A DNA stretch of 64,000 bases from Rachycentron canadum. Lineage: Eukaryota; Chordata; Actinopteri; Carangiformes; Rachycentridae. Under the pieces are notes generated by a model. That model saw only the letters and a program-made list of their open reading frames with translations, had not been told where the DNA came from and did no database searches. The position numbers were made by a program, and so were the translations under genes. Location of the stretch: contig CM076659.1 of the NCBI GenBank assembly GCA_038496675.1, positions 5,753,072-5,817,071 on the forward strand, written 5' to 3'. Of this stretch, positions 1-10,938 are shown piece by piece; positions within the stretch are counted from its first letter, which is position 1; every line of letters starts with the position of its first letter.

Positions 1-2165
1 CCAAGGTGGGTATGATGTCTCACACCAATGTGGGACTGTAGCATAGACTGTATATAAAAGTGGACTGTGGGCTGTAAAGTGAAGCCAACGCTGAAGTGTT
101 TTAAAGCTGCATTTTGTCTAGTAGTAGTGTTGCATTGAAGTCTATGAGGAAGGGCCTAGTTTCAAGTCTTCTTCAATATAACATGATGTTCCTTTTTTTT
201 TTTTTTTTTTTAAATTATGGTCTGATTTAGATGAAAATAGACAATAAAGCAGGGTATGCATTAGTGCGATTGACAGACTGTACCACACATGGCGTCCTGC
301 CTGACATCAGGATAGAGAGCAGGTCAGATCCAGCCCTCACTCCTCATCACCTCCATCTTCTCCTCCAAATATGGTTTCTGCTAGTTTTTAAAATAAAAAA
401 ACAAGATGACAACAAACTGGAGGCAGTTCACAAACCAATGGGTGACGTCACGGAGGTTTTGCTACTTGTGTTGTCACTACCCTGGTAATTGTCAAAAAAG
501 TCCATTTCAATCCAAATCAAGGGAAATTGGGAAACGCAGTCCATTGCTTCTACTTTGCATAACTATTAAATAAATATAACAAGGGGAACAGCTAGCCTGG
601 CATACTGTGAGTTGCGCTGTAGCTTGAACCTGCAGCAGTTGGTGTAGAAAGCCAGGAACTTCCCCATGACAGACTCATGACGTGGTTTCCCTGAAGACGA
701 TGGGTAGCTACAAAGCAATTGGTTGTCAAGCAAAGTAGTATAAAAGATTGCACATGTAGAAAATGGAAAAGTTATTTGAAGCATATAGCAAAAAAAAAAA
801 AAAAAAATTAAAGGGAAAAGAAGTGCAAAAGAGCAGAATGGCTCTCCCTTCATTTCAAATGGAAAAATAATTTTCTATAGAACTGTACTCACAAGAATCA
901 CACATCTGTCTTACACTGCAAGCCATTAAACCATTAAATTAAACAATATATTAAATGAATGCCGCTGTTAATTACTGATAGGAACAAGGAGTGGTGTTCA
1001 TATGGGTACATCATTGAGAATCCTTAACATTATGCAACTGGGTAATTGATCAAATGACATAATAAATGGATCCTCACACTAATTAGAAATAAACTTGCAA
1101 TACAAAGCAGTCACTTGATCATAATGATAATTAAAGACACCGTTGTGAATGTTTAATGTCTGTTACTTTGTGTGGAGGATCCTGGTCTGACCATCAACAT
1201 TTCACACATCAGGGGATTGAAGTAATTTACAGAGGAACATTTGCTGGGCCACAGAATAATTGTACAGTTCTTTTATATTATTTTAATGTATGTGTATGAA
1301 AAGAGGAAATTGCTGGTTTGTGCAAAGAAGAGGAGAGAAACACTAGTTTGTGTCTGTTTATAAATGTGAATTTTGTTGTAACCTTTTATATGGAACTAAC
1401 TAATGTCACCGATGCAGAGATAAAGGTCCCTATTGTGCACACGCTTCAGATTTTATCACCATTAAAATCAGAGCCCAAAGTCTTATTGTTTCAAACTTTT
1501 ACTCCCATTTCGCCATGTGACCATTCAGTTGGTGCTCTTGAATGAGCTGACTATACAGTTGTCTGATGTGCAAATAAGAGGGATCCTTTGTCTGTTTCCA
1601 TCTGAGAGTCTGATGGATAAATTGCTGGAAAAAAATACGTCCTTTTAGTGCGTGACCCCACTACATGTCCACAATATGAACTTTTGAGAGTGGACTGATA
1701 CCAGCACAGTATCAGTCTTCCATTTACAGCAGAATTTCACTGTATTTATTAAAATAAATACTGAATCCAACTGATGCTTAAATGTAGACACAGTGGAAGG
1801 AAACAGAGGACTAACAACTAACAACAACAGCCCTTTTAAGTATTTTTAGATATGTACTTACCAGGTGCTGCACCAAAAACAAATGGTCTTAGCAAGCTTT
1901 TTTATCTTGTAATTAAAGAGTAAAAGAAGGGAGGAACATAGTTTTTACCCAGTGTTTACAAAAATATTTTGTACTTATTGAGAAACAGTAGTAACAGTTG
2001 TAATGGTGGCTTTAACTTCATAATCTGTCCTCAACTAACTGACCTGTTGTGACACTTTTTTTTCTTTTCTTTTTTTTTTTTTCTGATTAGCCTGTGGTGA
2101 CTGTTTGAAGAGCATCGCCCTTTGGACTGTTGGGTAATTTGCTCTGTCCTCTGTCTCCCCCTCAG
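1..2165. other. intronic sequence upstream of the first visible DISC1 exon
   Basis: This is presumably the 3' part of human-equivalent intron 2, because the large exon 2 is not found here. It is AT-rich and has T and A homopolymers (193-211, 790-807). It ends in a strong pyrimidine tract and CAG acceptor at 2163-2165. Short open frames here show no recognisable domain. I see no promoter or RNA gene. Confidence 0.7.
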
Positions 2166-2235
2166 ATTGAGTCCATGATGATGAAGCTGCAGAGACTCCA
2201 GCAGAAAGCCATTTTGGATGATGACTATGACGCAG
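2166..2235 (+). CDS. disc1: DISC1 exon (human-equivalent exon 3)
   Basis: This 70-nt exon enters in phase 0 after a strong acceptor (a pyrimidine-rich tract ending CCCCCTCAG) and leaves with one base of a split Ala codon at donor CAG|GTGAAT. It encodes IESMMMKLQRLQQKA followed by ILDDDYDA. This is a heptad-like helix (M, L, L at core positions) with an acidic end, and it begins the coiled-coil scaffold. Because it enters in phase 0, the preceding exon must end on a full codon; that exon is not in the window. It is the least distinctive exon on its own. The call rests on exact phase continuity with the next exon and on its place directly before the LPSRQP exon. Confidence 0.85.
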
Positions 2236-3739
2236 GTGAATGAGCCGTTGGTTTAATAAGTAGGTCATTTCAGATTTGGATGATGAGATTCCAAAGGTGT
2301 GGATGGACTGAAGAGCCTTTTGAGTGTAGCAGCTAAAACATATGGTGACTCTGTGGGCGATTCAAGTTCTCATTTCTATCGAACTTTCACTGACGTGTTC
2401 AGTCAGGATTTGAAAATGCGGGAAGTCACCCAGTTCCCTTTATTGGATTTCTTGCTAACTGAATTAGATCTGGATCTTACTGAAATGGGTGAGAAAGCAC
2501 GTGAGGGCAGGAGGCTGCACATTAATTAGTGCGGAAGAAATGATTTGTTGTTTACTGACTCTGACAGAGTTTAGTGACATTTACTGAAGCATCGCAGTGA
2601 AAACAAAATAACCAGAGGGTGTTGATTATGTATTTTTGGTTTATGTCTGGATAGTGTCTCTCACTAGAAGGTTATACAAATAAAATCATTACTGTTTTGG
2701 TTTGAGGGTTAGTTTGACAGCTGAGTCTGTAATAAGCTAAAGGGTTGAACAGAGCCTGAAAGTGCTGAACTCATCAGATGAGTCAGCCAAGTCAAACCTA
2801 ACACAAAAAACCAATGAACATTGCACAGAGAGAAAGTAAAGCTAACTCAAATTCTGTCTGCATTTATTTTAAGAAAAACCTTCGGCTTCTTGGACTTCGT
2901 GAACACTGATTCATGTTTCAACATTCACGCGAAGCATTTGATGTTTTAAATTATGAAGATGGGATGGAAAAGAAGCAGTGACTGCTCAAGCCTAACAAAT
3001 TTAATCTGGACTCCCTTTTTATGTCCTGTATTCACTTAAAATCCTGCTCAACCTGAATATTATTTCTTTCTGGCCTGAGTTTTCTGACCCACTTCTTGGC
3101 CCTATGTGACAGAAATAAATACCAACATCTGTTGTCAGGGTTGTACAGACCTTGAACTATTTCTGCGCTGTGATTATTTGGGTCAGTATGTCTTGCTTCT
3201 GTTTGCCTTTTAGATATTGTCCATCACAAACCCAGGAAAGTTCCTCTCCACCCTTGTTAACTTAATTTTCTTATTTTCTGTCAGCAAGATGCCTGAAAAG
3301 ATTAAGCTTAAGTGTTCCAAGAAATGGCAGTGGATTAGATTTCCTTACTGACGACAGTCTGGATGATTTACCCTTAAATGTTAATGACTTTTAGCTTCAT
3401 TAATGAATCATTAAGTGTTTCCAAATATTTCATGTGGGTAAAGTGTCAAGAAACAATAGAGTCTTAAGATGTTAATCATTAGAATAAATAAAAAATTAAA
3501 TCATTTTATAAATATAAGGGGGATAATTTGGAAATTGAATAAGAATTGATGTGTGTCTACTCATGTTATTTCAGTGACTCCAGGCCAATATTACCAACAC
3601 AGTAAATCTCTTTCTGTTCAGTCACAACACAGCAACACCTGCATGAAGTTTCTTTATCTGTTTTCTGACTTGGACCTGGTTGCAAGTAACTTAAGTTTTT
3701 TTTTTTTTTTTTTTTGTATACGATGCCTAATGATAATCA

Positions 3740-3795
<56 letters not shown>
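2236..3795 (+). other. DISC1 intron (1560 nt, human-equivalent intron 3)
   Basis: It has GT-AG ends. It contains a T16 run near 3699 and ends in an uninterrupted (GT)24 tract that forms most of the acceptor region. No other gene is visible. A 76-codon open frame at 2299-2529 has no recognisable motif. Confidence 0.85.
3742..3789 (+). repeat. (GT)24 microsatellite directly upstream of a DISC1 acceptor
   Basis: This is a pure dinucleotide run followed by TTTCAG at 3790-3795. In the transcript it is a (UG)n-Un acceptor, the arrangement known from CFTR exon 9, where TDP-43 binding to UG repeats lowers exon inclusion. Its length is probably polymorphic. Confidence 0.97.
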
Positions 3796-3952
3796 CTGAG
3801 CGATTCGGGAAGAAGCTGGAGGAGCTGTGCAGGGAGCGAGGAGCTCTGCAGCTGGGTTTGCCCTCCAGACAGCCCAACGTGGCTCTGTTCCTGGAGCGGC
3901 TCACTCAGGTGGTGCACAGCGCCCTCCAGAGGGTGGACTGCACCCAGCGCAG
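3796..3952 (+). CDS. disc1: DISC1 exon (human-equivalent exon 4) with LPSRQP motif
   Basis: This 157-nt exon begins by completing the split Ala codon and ends with two bases of a split Arg codon at donor GCAG|GTCAGT. It encodes AERFGKKLEELCRERGALQL, then GLPSRQPNVALFLERL, and a helix up to the split Arg. The block LPSRQP and the following FL..L..V..AL helix match human DISC1 almost residue for residue, which makes this one of the strongest anchors for the identification. The exon is GC-rich compared with its introns. Its acceptor is unusual: the pyrimidine tract is replaced by a (GT)24 run. Human DISC1 transcripts are known to be heavily alternatively spliced in this half of the gene, so variable inclusion here is plausible but not shown. 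Confidence 0.96.
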
Positions 3953-5117
3953 GTCAGTCACTCAACAGTATGACAGCAACGACTCTGTGATGCTTTATTA
4001 GGCTGAACACGAGTCACACGGGTCAAACCCAACAGCATGAAAAAAATGTAGTCATGAAGTATTATTTTTGATATTGAAGTGAAATGTTGGTCCATTTTAC
4101 TGTACAACAATTCAGATGCAAATGTTCTTTTTACTCCGCTTCTTTTATAGAGGTTAGGTTATATAATGCTCTCAGAAAAAGAGAAACTCCAACTCGCATT
4201 TGAGAAGCTGCAGCCAGTGATTTTTTTTTTTTTTTTTTGGGCGTCTTTGCTTCAAAGACTGACCACAACCATTTTTTTTCCAAAACAGTTGCCAATTCAT
4301 TTTCAGTTGCTTGTTGCAGCCCTCGATTAAAGTGATGCTACATTAATGCATCAGTCCATTAATGCAATATATATTTTTCTTCTGTACAATTAGTGATTTT
4401 GTTCGTAGGACTTCTACTTATAAGTGAGTATTTCTATAGAATTGCTATATTATTATACAACCTAAAGTGAAAGGTAAAATAAAAAGTGGTTTATTTAATT
4501 AGATTTCATTTTATTTTTGATTTATTTTTGATTTTGAACAGACTAGTATGTTGCATTACGCTTATATTGTCATCACAGTCTGATACTATTACATGGTGAT
4601 TAATAGTTGCACAGTGATGCTCCACAGCCACACTGAAGCGAACAGGTTGTTCCGCTCCAGTGTAATTTGGATTTTCACACCTTTATGTGGTTAAAAACAC
4701 TAATTATTAGCATGTTCTTTCCACCAGTGTAATGTTGTTGGACAGAGCAGAGAGAGAACAGGAGGGATGTCAAAAATAGCTCTTGTAACAGGAAAGGGAA
4801 TCAGGTGGAGTCCCTTCAGAGGGTGTCCAACTGTAACCATAAGCTCACACAACAGTGCTGTGTTCCTGTGTTTTCTGCACGTACCTGTTTTTTTTTTTTT
4901 TTTTTTTAAATTTTCAAAAAAAAAAAAAAAAAACATGCACCAAAGATTAATGGTCACATTTGTTACTTGGAGTCTGTGGGTTGGAGAAAGAGAAACAAAC
5001 TTAAGTTGTAATGGCAAATTAAAACCAAAATGAACGTTTTTGACAAATACAATGAAGAAAAGTCACAATTAAAAACGACGGCAGCGGTGACTGTGTGTTT
5101 TTGTGGCCGGTCGGCAG
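3953..5117 (+). other. DISC1 intron (1165 nt, human-equivalent intron 4)
   Basis: It has GT-AG ends. It carries a T-run at 4237 and a T-run/A-run pair at 4888-4933 that can fold back on itself. The acceptor GGTCGGCAG has a poor pyrimidine tract. No coding signal is visible inside. Confidence 0.85.
4888..4933. repeat. poly(T)/poly(A) inverted pair
   Basis: A run of about 20 T is followed, after a short spacer, by a run of about 18 A. The pair could form a long A-T hairpin in the intronic RNA or DNA. It may equally be two chance homopolymers, and such runs are error-prone in assemblies. Confidence 0.9.
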
Positions 5118-5214
5118 AGAGGCTGCAGAGCCTGATGTGGGGCAGCGGTACGACTTGCAGCAGGGTCCACTTCATCGAAGGGACGGTCTGAACCAGGAGA
5201 AACGGATGGTCGAG
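5118..5214 (+). CDS. disc1: DISC1 exon (human-equivalent exon 5)
   Basis: This 97-nt exon finishes the split Arg codon and ends on a full codon at donor GAG|GTAAAT. It encodes REAAEPDVGQRYDLQQG, then PLHRRDGLNQEKRMVE. The RRD-x-L-x-QEK segment aligns with the human block that has RRDWLLQEK, just before the next coiled coil. The first half is a poorly conserved linker, as in human. The acceptor tract is weak, so the call leans on exact phase continuity on both sides and the RRD block. Confidence 0.93.
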
Positions 5215-5605
5215 GTAAATTCAACTCATGTTATGTCACGACAGTCATTTCTAGCACTTGGTGTCACGTGTCTGTGTCCAGCCTGTTTGACATACTCTGC
5301 CTTTGTTAATGCATTTTCCTTTGTCAGTCATGAAAAATTAATGACATTTCTAAAATAGCCAGAATGGTCATTAATATTATATTTGAAATAGCTTAATATT
5401 GAATCACCTAATCTCCTTAATACAAAACTTATGTTGCTCCGTCATAATACTGATAAACGTACTGGTTTAGATAGTTACAGTACTGCTGTTTCCCAGCTAC
5501 AGCTATAAAAACAATATAATACCTATCACACACAAACCAAACCTGAATGGCAAAGCCTGGCAGTGACCCCTGGGATCATGAGTCAAAGTGTTGAAACCTG
5601 TGCAG
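5215..5605 (+). other. DISC1 intron (391 nt, human-equivalent intron 5)
   Basis: This is a short AT-rich GT-AG intron. Its acceptor is CCTGTGCAG at 5597-5605, and I see no features inside. Confidence 0.88.
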
Positions 5606-5838
5606 GAGGAGATAGCCGAGCTGCAGCAGAGGCTGGCGGAGCTGAGGGACCGCAGTCGATGCCTGGAGCAGCAGATCCGGCAGGAGGAGCAGCAGGTGGA
5701 GGCTGAGGAGCTGGAGGGCTCCGTGCTGAGGAGCTGCACCCTGGCCCAGCTCCGCGACATCAGCCGGACCCTGCAGGATCTCGTCACCTCTGAAAACCGC
5801 GTGCAGATCTCCGTCTCTCCGCCACCTTCCATGCTTAG
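5606..5838 (+). CDS. disc1: DISC1 exon (human-equivalent exon 6), central coiled coil
   Basis: This 233-nt exon starts in phase 0 and ends with two bases of a split Arg codon at donor TTAG|GTCAGA. It encodes EEIAELQQRLAELRDR, then SRCLEQQIRQEEQQVEA, and the segment SCTLAQLRDISRTLQDLV. The first 40 residues form a canonical Leu-rich coiled coil aligning with human KEIEALQARM and REIEEQEQQL. The L-x-QL-x-x-(I/V)S-(R/K)-(T/A)LQD block aligns with the human one. The last 15 residues are Ser/Pro-rich linker. The exon is strongly GC-rich and purine-rich. A (CA)n tract begins seven bases inside the downstream intron. Confidence 0.97.
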
Positions 5839-5843
5839 GTCAG

Positions 5844-5845
<2 letters not shown>

Positions 5846-5881
<36 letters not shown>

Positions 5882-5893
5882 GACACACACACA
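5846..5893 (+). repeat. (CA)n microsatellite just after a DISC1 donor
   Basis: About 17 AC units are followed by AG and a further (AC)n stretch. CA repeats in pre-mRNA are known hnRNP L binding sites that modify splicing of nearby exons. It is also complementary to the (GT)24 tract at 3742-3789 in the same transcript. Confidence 0.96.
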
Positions 5894-8045
5894 AATCACC
5901 AAATCATTTTCTTTACATACAGGTTTGAATTGCACATGGCAATAACACTTAATGGACAGAGGAAAGGCAACCAGGAGATCTGATAAACAAAAGACCCACA
6001 AGGTCTGACATCTGCCCTGGGGATGATATCACACTGTTATTCACACAGTATCAATATTTCATTCTGTAAACATCACGGTTATTGTCACATCGAGAGAAAA
6101 CAAGCGTTCACTACAGATCTCTGGGCATATTTGTGACTTGTGCTGTGTGTGGGGAAAATGTCAAACTGCACTGTGGCTGGTTCAGTGAAGAAATATAGTC
6201 ACACTTGAGTAATATGGATCACACAAAATAAACCCCAGATATGTGCTCATAGTCGAGGTCTGGGCTATTTTTAAGTCCCAATTGCCCGTCCCTCATGTAT
6301 TCTGATTACCAGCAGTGGCAGAAATAGAGAACAGAAATAACTTTTAGCCTAACACAAGCAGGACTGTAGTCCACGTCTTCAACGTAAAATATTTGGTTTG
6401 CATATATTTAAGTCCCTGTTTCATGCAGTGAACAGGCGCGATAGTTCCTGCAGTGCCACTCGTCACCAGGTGGGGCTGCTGCAGAGCTGTGAGTGAGGAG
6501 TAAGACGTCACCACAGCCATCACTTCATGAGTGCTTCTCCCTGGATCGTGTCACGTATTTTGTTATCATTAAATGAGCTGGTTTGGAAGAGGATGTGTCA
6601 GTGCAGATCTGTTTCACTAAATCTTTTTTCTACCAGCTTCATTAATCTTCTGACAAACAAAGTGGCATTTTGAATAAATCCTACGGCAGGACTGTCCTGT
6701 TTTGTGCCAGGAGTCATGGTTCAACCAAAAACATCTCAACTAACGGCACAGGAGCCTCACATGCTAGAGACGCAGTGTGTTTACATTGAAAAGCGTAATT
6801 GATATTGGGGAGAATTTTGGATGTTTGGCAGGATGCACAGCTAATTTCTGAAGACATCCAGCTCTTGTTTCAATGGAGAAAGTAATTACTGTATCAATGT
6901 CATGTAACGTACTAATTTGTAAGACTTTGCAAAGTACATTTTTTTCTTTACTTAAAGATTCACAGAGGATGTATCAAGCAACTACTTTTTCTTTCTCCCT
7001 CACATCTCTTGTGCCCTCAATCCTCTTCCCTCACACCTGCTTGAACCTGCTTTGAATTTTAATGGTTTTTCCTCAGATGCAAATGATTACTTTGCATCAC
7101 ATCCTCTGAAGTTAATAGGCTGCGAGGGAGCACTGTGGAAAGCCTCTCTGTCTTGCCACTCGTTAGAAAGACATGTAAATTGTACTTATCGCCTTCTCGG
7201 TGGCGTGACCCACCATCACTGGCATAATTTGATATCTGACATTTCTCACCCGAACTGGAACGCGTTTCTTCGCGCCGCTGATTGAAATTACGGCCCCAGA
7301 TTGGATATTCAGCTGCACATCTCCGGGTGGCGCACTTCGGGTCATCATGATGATTGTGTTGCAGTTCTCTTCCCAAATAACACGGGGCTTTTCACTTTCA
7401 TATCAAAGTGTATTTTCCTGCGGTTACTGGATTAAATAAATTGACAGTATCCAGAGGAAGCTGCATCCCTCCCCAAAAAAAGGATGTTGTTGCACTGATG
7501 TTCAGAGACAACATCTTACTCACCCTGAACATCCCTTTGAATAACATGTAAAGGGCAAACTGATTCTTATGATATGAGATGACTGGGGTGGATCTCAAGG
7601 TGACTGTGTTGTGCATAATGGATTTTATGCTTTTTTTTCTTCTCCCCATTAGTAATTGATTCAATATCTCTGTCAACAAATAATGTGACCTTAATGGTCT
7701 GTCCCGTTTGCATGTTTACATACAGCACAACTAACATTACTAATACGACATTTACCCTTGACGTCGGCAGTATTTATCCAGACAATTAAACCTAAGCCGC
7801 TCGATGAAAACACATTCATCGATATTTTATCATGGAAGTTGCTTTAAACACATTACAGGTCAAACTGAAAAGACAGATTTAAGATGTGACTATACTTACA
7901 ATCATATTATCAGATTGGCTGCCTTTAGTGAGCCTTAATCACTGTTTTATAAGTGTTTTTGAAAAGAGTTGTTTTAATGACCTTTATGAAGTTTTATATT
8001 TTGAATTTAGAAATAATGGGCAGGATTATTATTTTATTATAAGAG

Positions 8046-8268
8046 TGGTTGGGTGCTCTGGATTCCTCCCACGGTCCACAGACATGCGCATTAATTGGTG
8101 ACTCTGGTTAGAGCGGATGTGAGTGTGAATGGTTGTTTGTGTCCATATTTCAGACCCTGTGACACACTGGCAACCTGTCCAGGGTGTAGCTCACCTCACC
8201 ATTGCCCAATGTCGGCTGGGATTGGCTCCAGCACCTTCGCAACCCTTGACGAATAAACCGAAAATCAA
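8046..8268 (+). repeat. dispersed fish repeat (CCTCCCAC.GTCCA...GGGATTGGCTCCAGC family)
   Basis: The blocks TTCCTCCCACGGTCCACAG, TTAATTGGTGACTCT, CCTGTCCAGGGTGTAGC and GGGATTGGCTCCAGC, in this order, are those of a high-copy dispersed element found across fish genomes. I recognise the pattern but cannot name its class with certainty. It is diverged, lies inside a DISC1 intron in the sense orientation, and no coding capacity remains. Confidence 0.8.
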
Positions 8269-9119
8269 GCAGCAGTGACGAAGCGATCACCTCGCCGCTC
8301 GCTTTTTCCCTAGATTTATACTAATGCTTAGCTTCTCAGCAGGCAGCTATAAAAACTCACTGCTATCTGACGCAGTTAAGGACCAGATTGTGGACATTGT
8401 GGACTTACATTCACCAGGTAGCTAAGAGCCCCAGACAGTGCTCAGTCTCTGCTGGTTTTCCATATAAACTGCTGTGTTCACTGGTTGTTTCTGTTTACCC
8501 CCCCCCCCAAGGGACAAAAGCAGTTATTGCAAAATCAATATTTCTGTAATAACAATGGATCAAACGACTTTGTTGTGTGAAAGCTGTTGTTTGTAGTAAT
8601 GAGACTACACATCATTATCATCTGACCCTGCAGCTCCACTCAGCTCAATAGGTTACTCTGTGTTTGAGCAGAACATGTTTGATCAGAAAGATTGAACAAA
8701 AGATTCTTCTTCATTGGACAATGACAATTTGCAGCTCTAATTTGTGTACTTCTTTACACAGAATAAGGCCAGGATCAGACCACAAAATAGTTCAAGTTTT
8801 ACATCCAACTGGACATCAAACATGTAAATCTCTCATTGTATTTGTTGATATCCGCTGGCTTTTTCCTGGTGTTTTTACTGCTGCAGGTGCAAGGATATAG
8901 ACTTATCAGTGAATAACTTGTGCCTCCTCTTCTGCTCTTATCCACTGGGCAAAACCTTTAAAACATCCCTTTATAAAAGTGATAACACCCTCTGTGATTC
9001 TTTTGACAGTACATAAACCACTCTGTGTATATCAGCCAAATGTGTGGATGCAAAACGCCCGCAAGTCAAAGAAATGACTTTTTGTGCCGCACTGCAACAT
9101 TTTTATTTTCTTCTTGCAG

Positions 9120-9174
9120 GCTCCAGGAGCAGGAGCAGGCATTGAATCTGTCCATCAAGGAAGCCACTGCTAAA
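9120..9174 (+). CDS. disc1: DISC1 exon (human-equivalent exon 7)
   Basis: This small 55-nt exon completes the split Arg codon and ends on a full codon at donor AAA|GTAAGC. It encodes RLQEQEQALNLSIKEATAK. This aligns with the human segment SLQERIKSLNLSLKEITTK; LNLS-x-KE is conserved. The acceptor has a good pyrimidine tract (TTTTCTTCTTGCAG). Its length is not a multiple of three, so skipping it would shift the frame. Skipping of exons 7 and 8 is reported for human DISC1 transcripts; nothing here shows whether fish do the same. Confidence 0.95.
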
Positions 9175-10835
9175 GTAAGCCACTGTTCCTCTGACACAAT
9201 TTTATATATATTTTTTCTTTGCCATGGCAGCTCAGCCTCCCCTTAGCATGCCAACAGTGTCTGGATGTGTATGAATATCTGATGAGTAGCAAGTCAAAAT
9301 AGATGGTATGTGCGGTGCGCCAGCTTCGGTGTGTCAAATGTGCACACTAAATGTTTATATCTGTATTCATGAGCCAGTTTGACAAGGCGGTTGACGCCTT
9401 AACAGCAGGAAACATCCTCTGTTAGACAAAACAATACTATTAAAAAAATGTGATTTATTGATTTGTTTTTTTTTAAATTATTATTTCTAATGAGAAATAA
9501 GCAACAAAAAGTTATGAATTCAGTGTATTTTCTATGCATGTCAGTGGAGTATTCCTGTGTGCAAATGACTTTGCATGCTTCCGTCTGTATGTGCTGTATC
9601 TCGGGGGTTTTCTCAGGGGTTTGCTTTTCCCTCTTACTTATTTCTGCACATACATTAGATATCTGCAGCTGGAAACAGTCAGAAGCAGTAGAGATCTGTA
9701 AGCAGGAGAGAGGAGGCTCTGTAAAGACCTTTTTTACTGTCACTCTGTCCTTTAGAAACCCATCATCAAATGGTCGGTTGATGCTACGACAGCACCTCAG
9801 AGGAATATATTGGTTTTCCCACAAAGAAACACTTTAACCACAATCACAAGTTTGTCCATTGTTAAGCTGAAATGAAAAGGTTTGTCCCTAAATGAGATAT
9901 CCACTGTGTGGAAAATGGCACACAGGCAGTAGCGAAATGATTGCTGCCATGAAAATAACTTTCACTTTCTCTATTGAATTTTTCGAAATTGACAAATAGC
10001 CAGATGTGTTGAAATTAAATCACCGATGTTGGAATTTCTACAGTGTGAAAGGCACCTCCAGAGCAGCTCCCAGTTCGTGTAATGTGTGAAATAAAATTAT
10101 GCAAGCCTGTTTGAAGGAAGTGTTTTCTATATTTCTCTGGGAAGAAAAGTCCCCCGAGACGTTCTGCCTCAGAAATACCAACCTATTTGTCAGCCTTTTC
10201 AAAGTGCTGCAGAAAACTGTGTCAGATTCAACAAGAAAATGCGTCAGAAGATCCGGCTCCGCGTCCCTTTGAGCAGTGAAAATAGTTCCTCAAAAGAATG
10301 AAGCAGATCACGGGGACTGTATTGGGATTGTGTGTCAAAGTGAATGCGTTGGAGAGAACTGAGGTATAAAGGGCAGAGTGAGGGCAGATGTGGGGCCAGA
10401 CAGGCTGTATCTGAAGCCATCAACTCCTCCGTGAATATTTCGGATCTGAGGTGCTGCATCCCCATCAGGCCTGTGACATTCAGGGCCTTTTTTTCCCTCT
10501 CTGACATTCTAATGGCATCTTTTATGGAGATTTCACATTTCCCTGTCTGTCCACGTGAAAGAGACGCACACTCTTTCTTTCTAAAGGTTATGGACAAGGT
10601 AGCACATCGGCGTTGATGCTCTGCTGTGTATTCAAAGTGGTGCGGGCGGAAATGAATTTGTAAGGCCTTGTAAGAATGAGTGTCAGAAAGAAAATGAAAA
10701 CGGAATTGGAAATGAGCTATGCATCCTGTGGGATCCATGTGTCTGCAAAGGTTTTGTTAGTTACCACCCCTCCCCTTCCCTCTCCTCCCCCACTGCGCTC
10801 TCTCCTCTGCTTCTTCTTCTCTTTCTTTTCCCCAG
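9175..10835 (+). other. DISC1 intron (1661 nt, human-equivalent intron 7)
   Basis: It has GT-AG ends and a strong C/T-rich acceptor tract (10768-10835). It contains long but uninformative open frames on both strands at 9399-9837 and one of 164 codons on the minus strand at 10244-10738. None shows a recognisable motif or splice context. Confidence 0.85.
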
Positions 10836-10938
10836 GTGGTCATGAGTCAGAGGCTGGGCAGCAGCCTGAGGAGGAAAGTCAGTGAGACCGAAACGCAGCT
10901 TTTGGCGCTTCATGAAGCAAAACTGGCAGCCATCTCAG
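10836..10938 (+). CDS. disc1: DISC1 exon (human-equivalent exon 8)
   Basis: This 103-nt exon runs from phase 0 and ends with one base of a split Gly codon at donor TCAG|GTAAAT. It encodes VVMSQRLGSSLRRKVSETE, then TQLLALHEAKLAAIS. It aligns with human VCMSEKF.STLRKKV...ETQLPALLEAKMHAIS, with many identities. It ends at the position where the human t(1;11) translocation truncates DISC1 (after residue 597 by my count). Both its acceptor (CCCAG|GTGG) and donor carry AG|GT. The upstream tract is a long uninterrupted pyrimidine stretch, so this is a strong acceptor. Confidence 0.97.

Larger units (their letters stand above)
5839..9119 (+). other. DISC1 intron (3281 nt, human-equivalent intron 6)
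   Basis: It has GT-AG ends. It contains a (CA)n run at its start and a dispersed repeat at 8046-8268. The rest is AT-rich unique sequence. Open frames at 7052-7376 on both strands show no recognisable domain. Confidence 0.85.

Noticed and set aside
231..488. 85-codon frame at the window start considered as a possible upstream DISC1 exon
   Set aside because: No similarity to the DISC1 head region, and no convincing acceptor and donor in the required phase.
3553..3990. 145-codon frame covering the GT microsatellite and exon 4 region
   Set aside because: It reads the exon in the wrong frame after a poly Cys-Val run from the repeat; the other frame gives the conserved LPSRQP protein.
9399..9837. 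overlapping 141-codon (minus) and 124-codon (plus) frames
   Set aside because: Mirror-image open frames on both strands in AT-rich intron sequence; no motif in either.
10244..10738. 164-codon open frame on the minus strand, among the longest in the window
   Set aside because: No recognisable domain, composition like random translation, inside a DISC1 intron without splice or start context.
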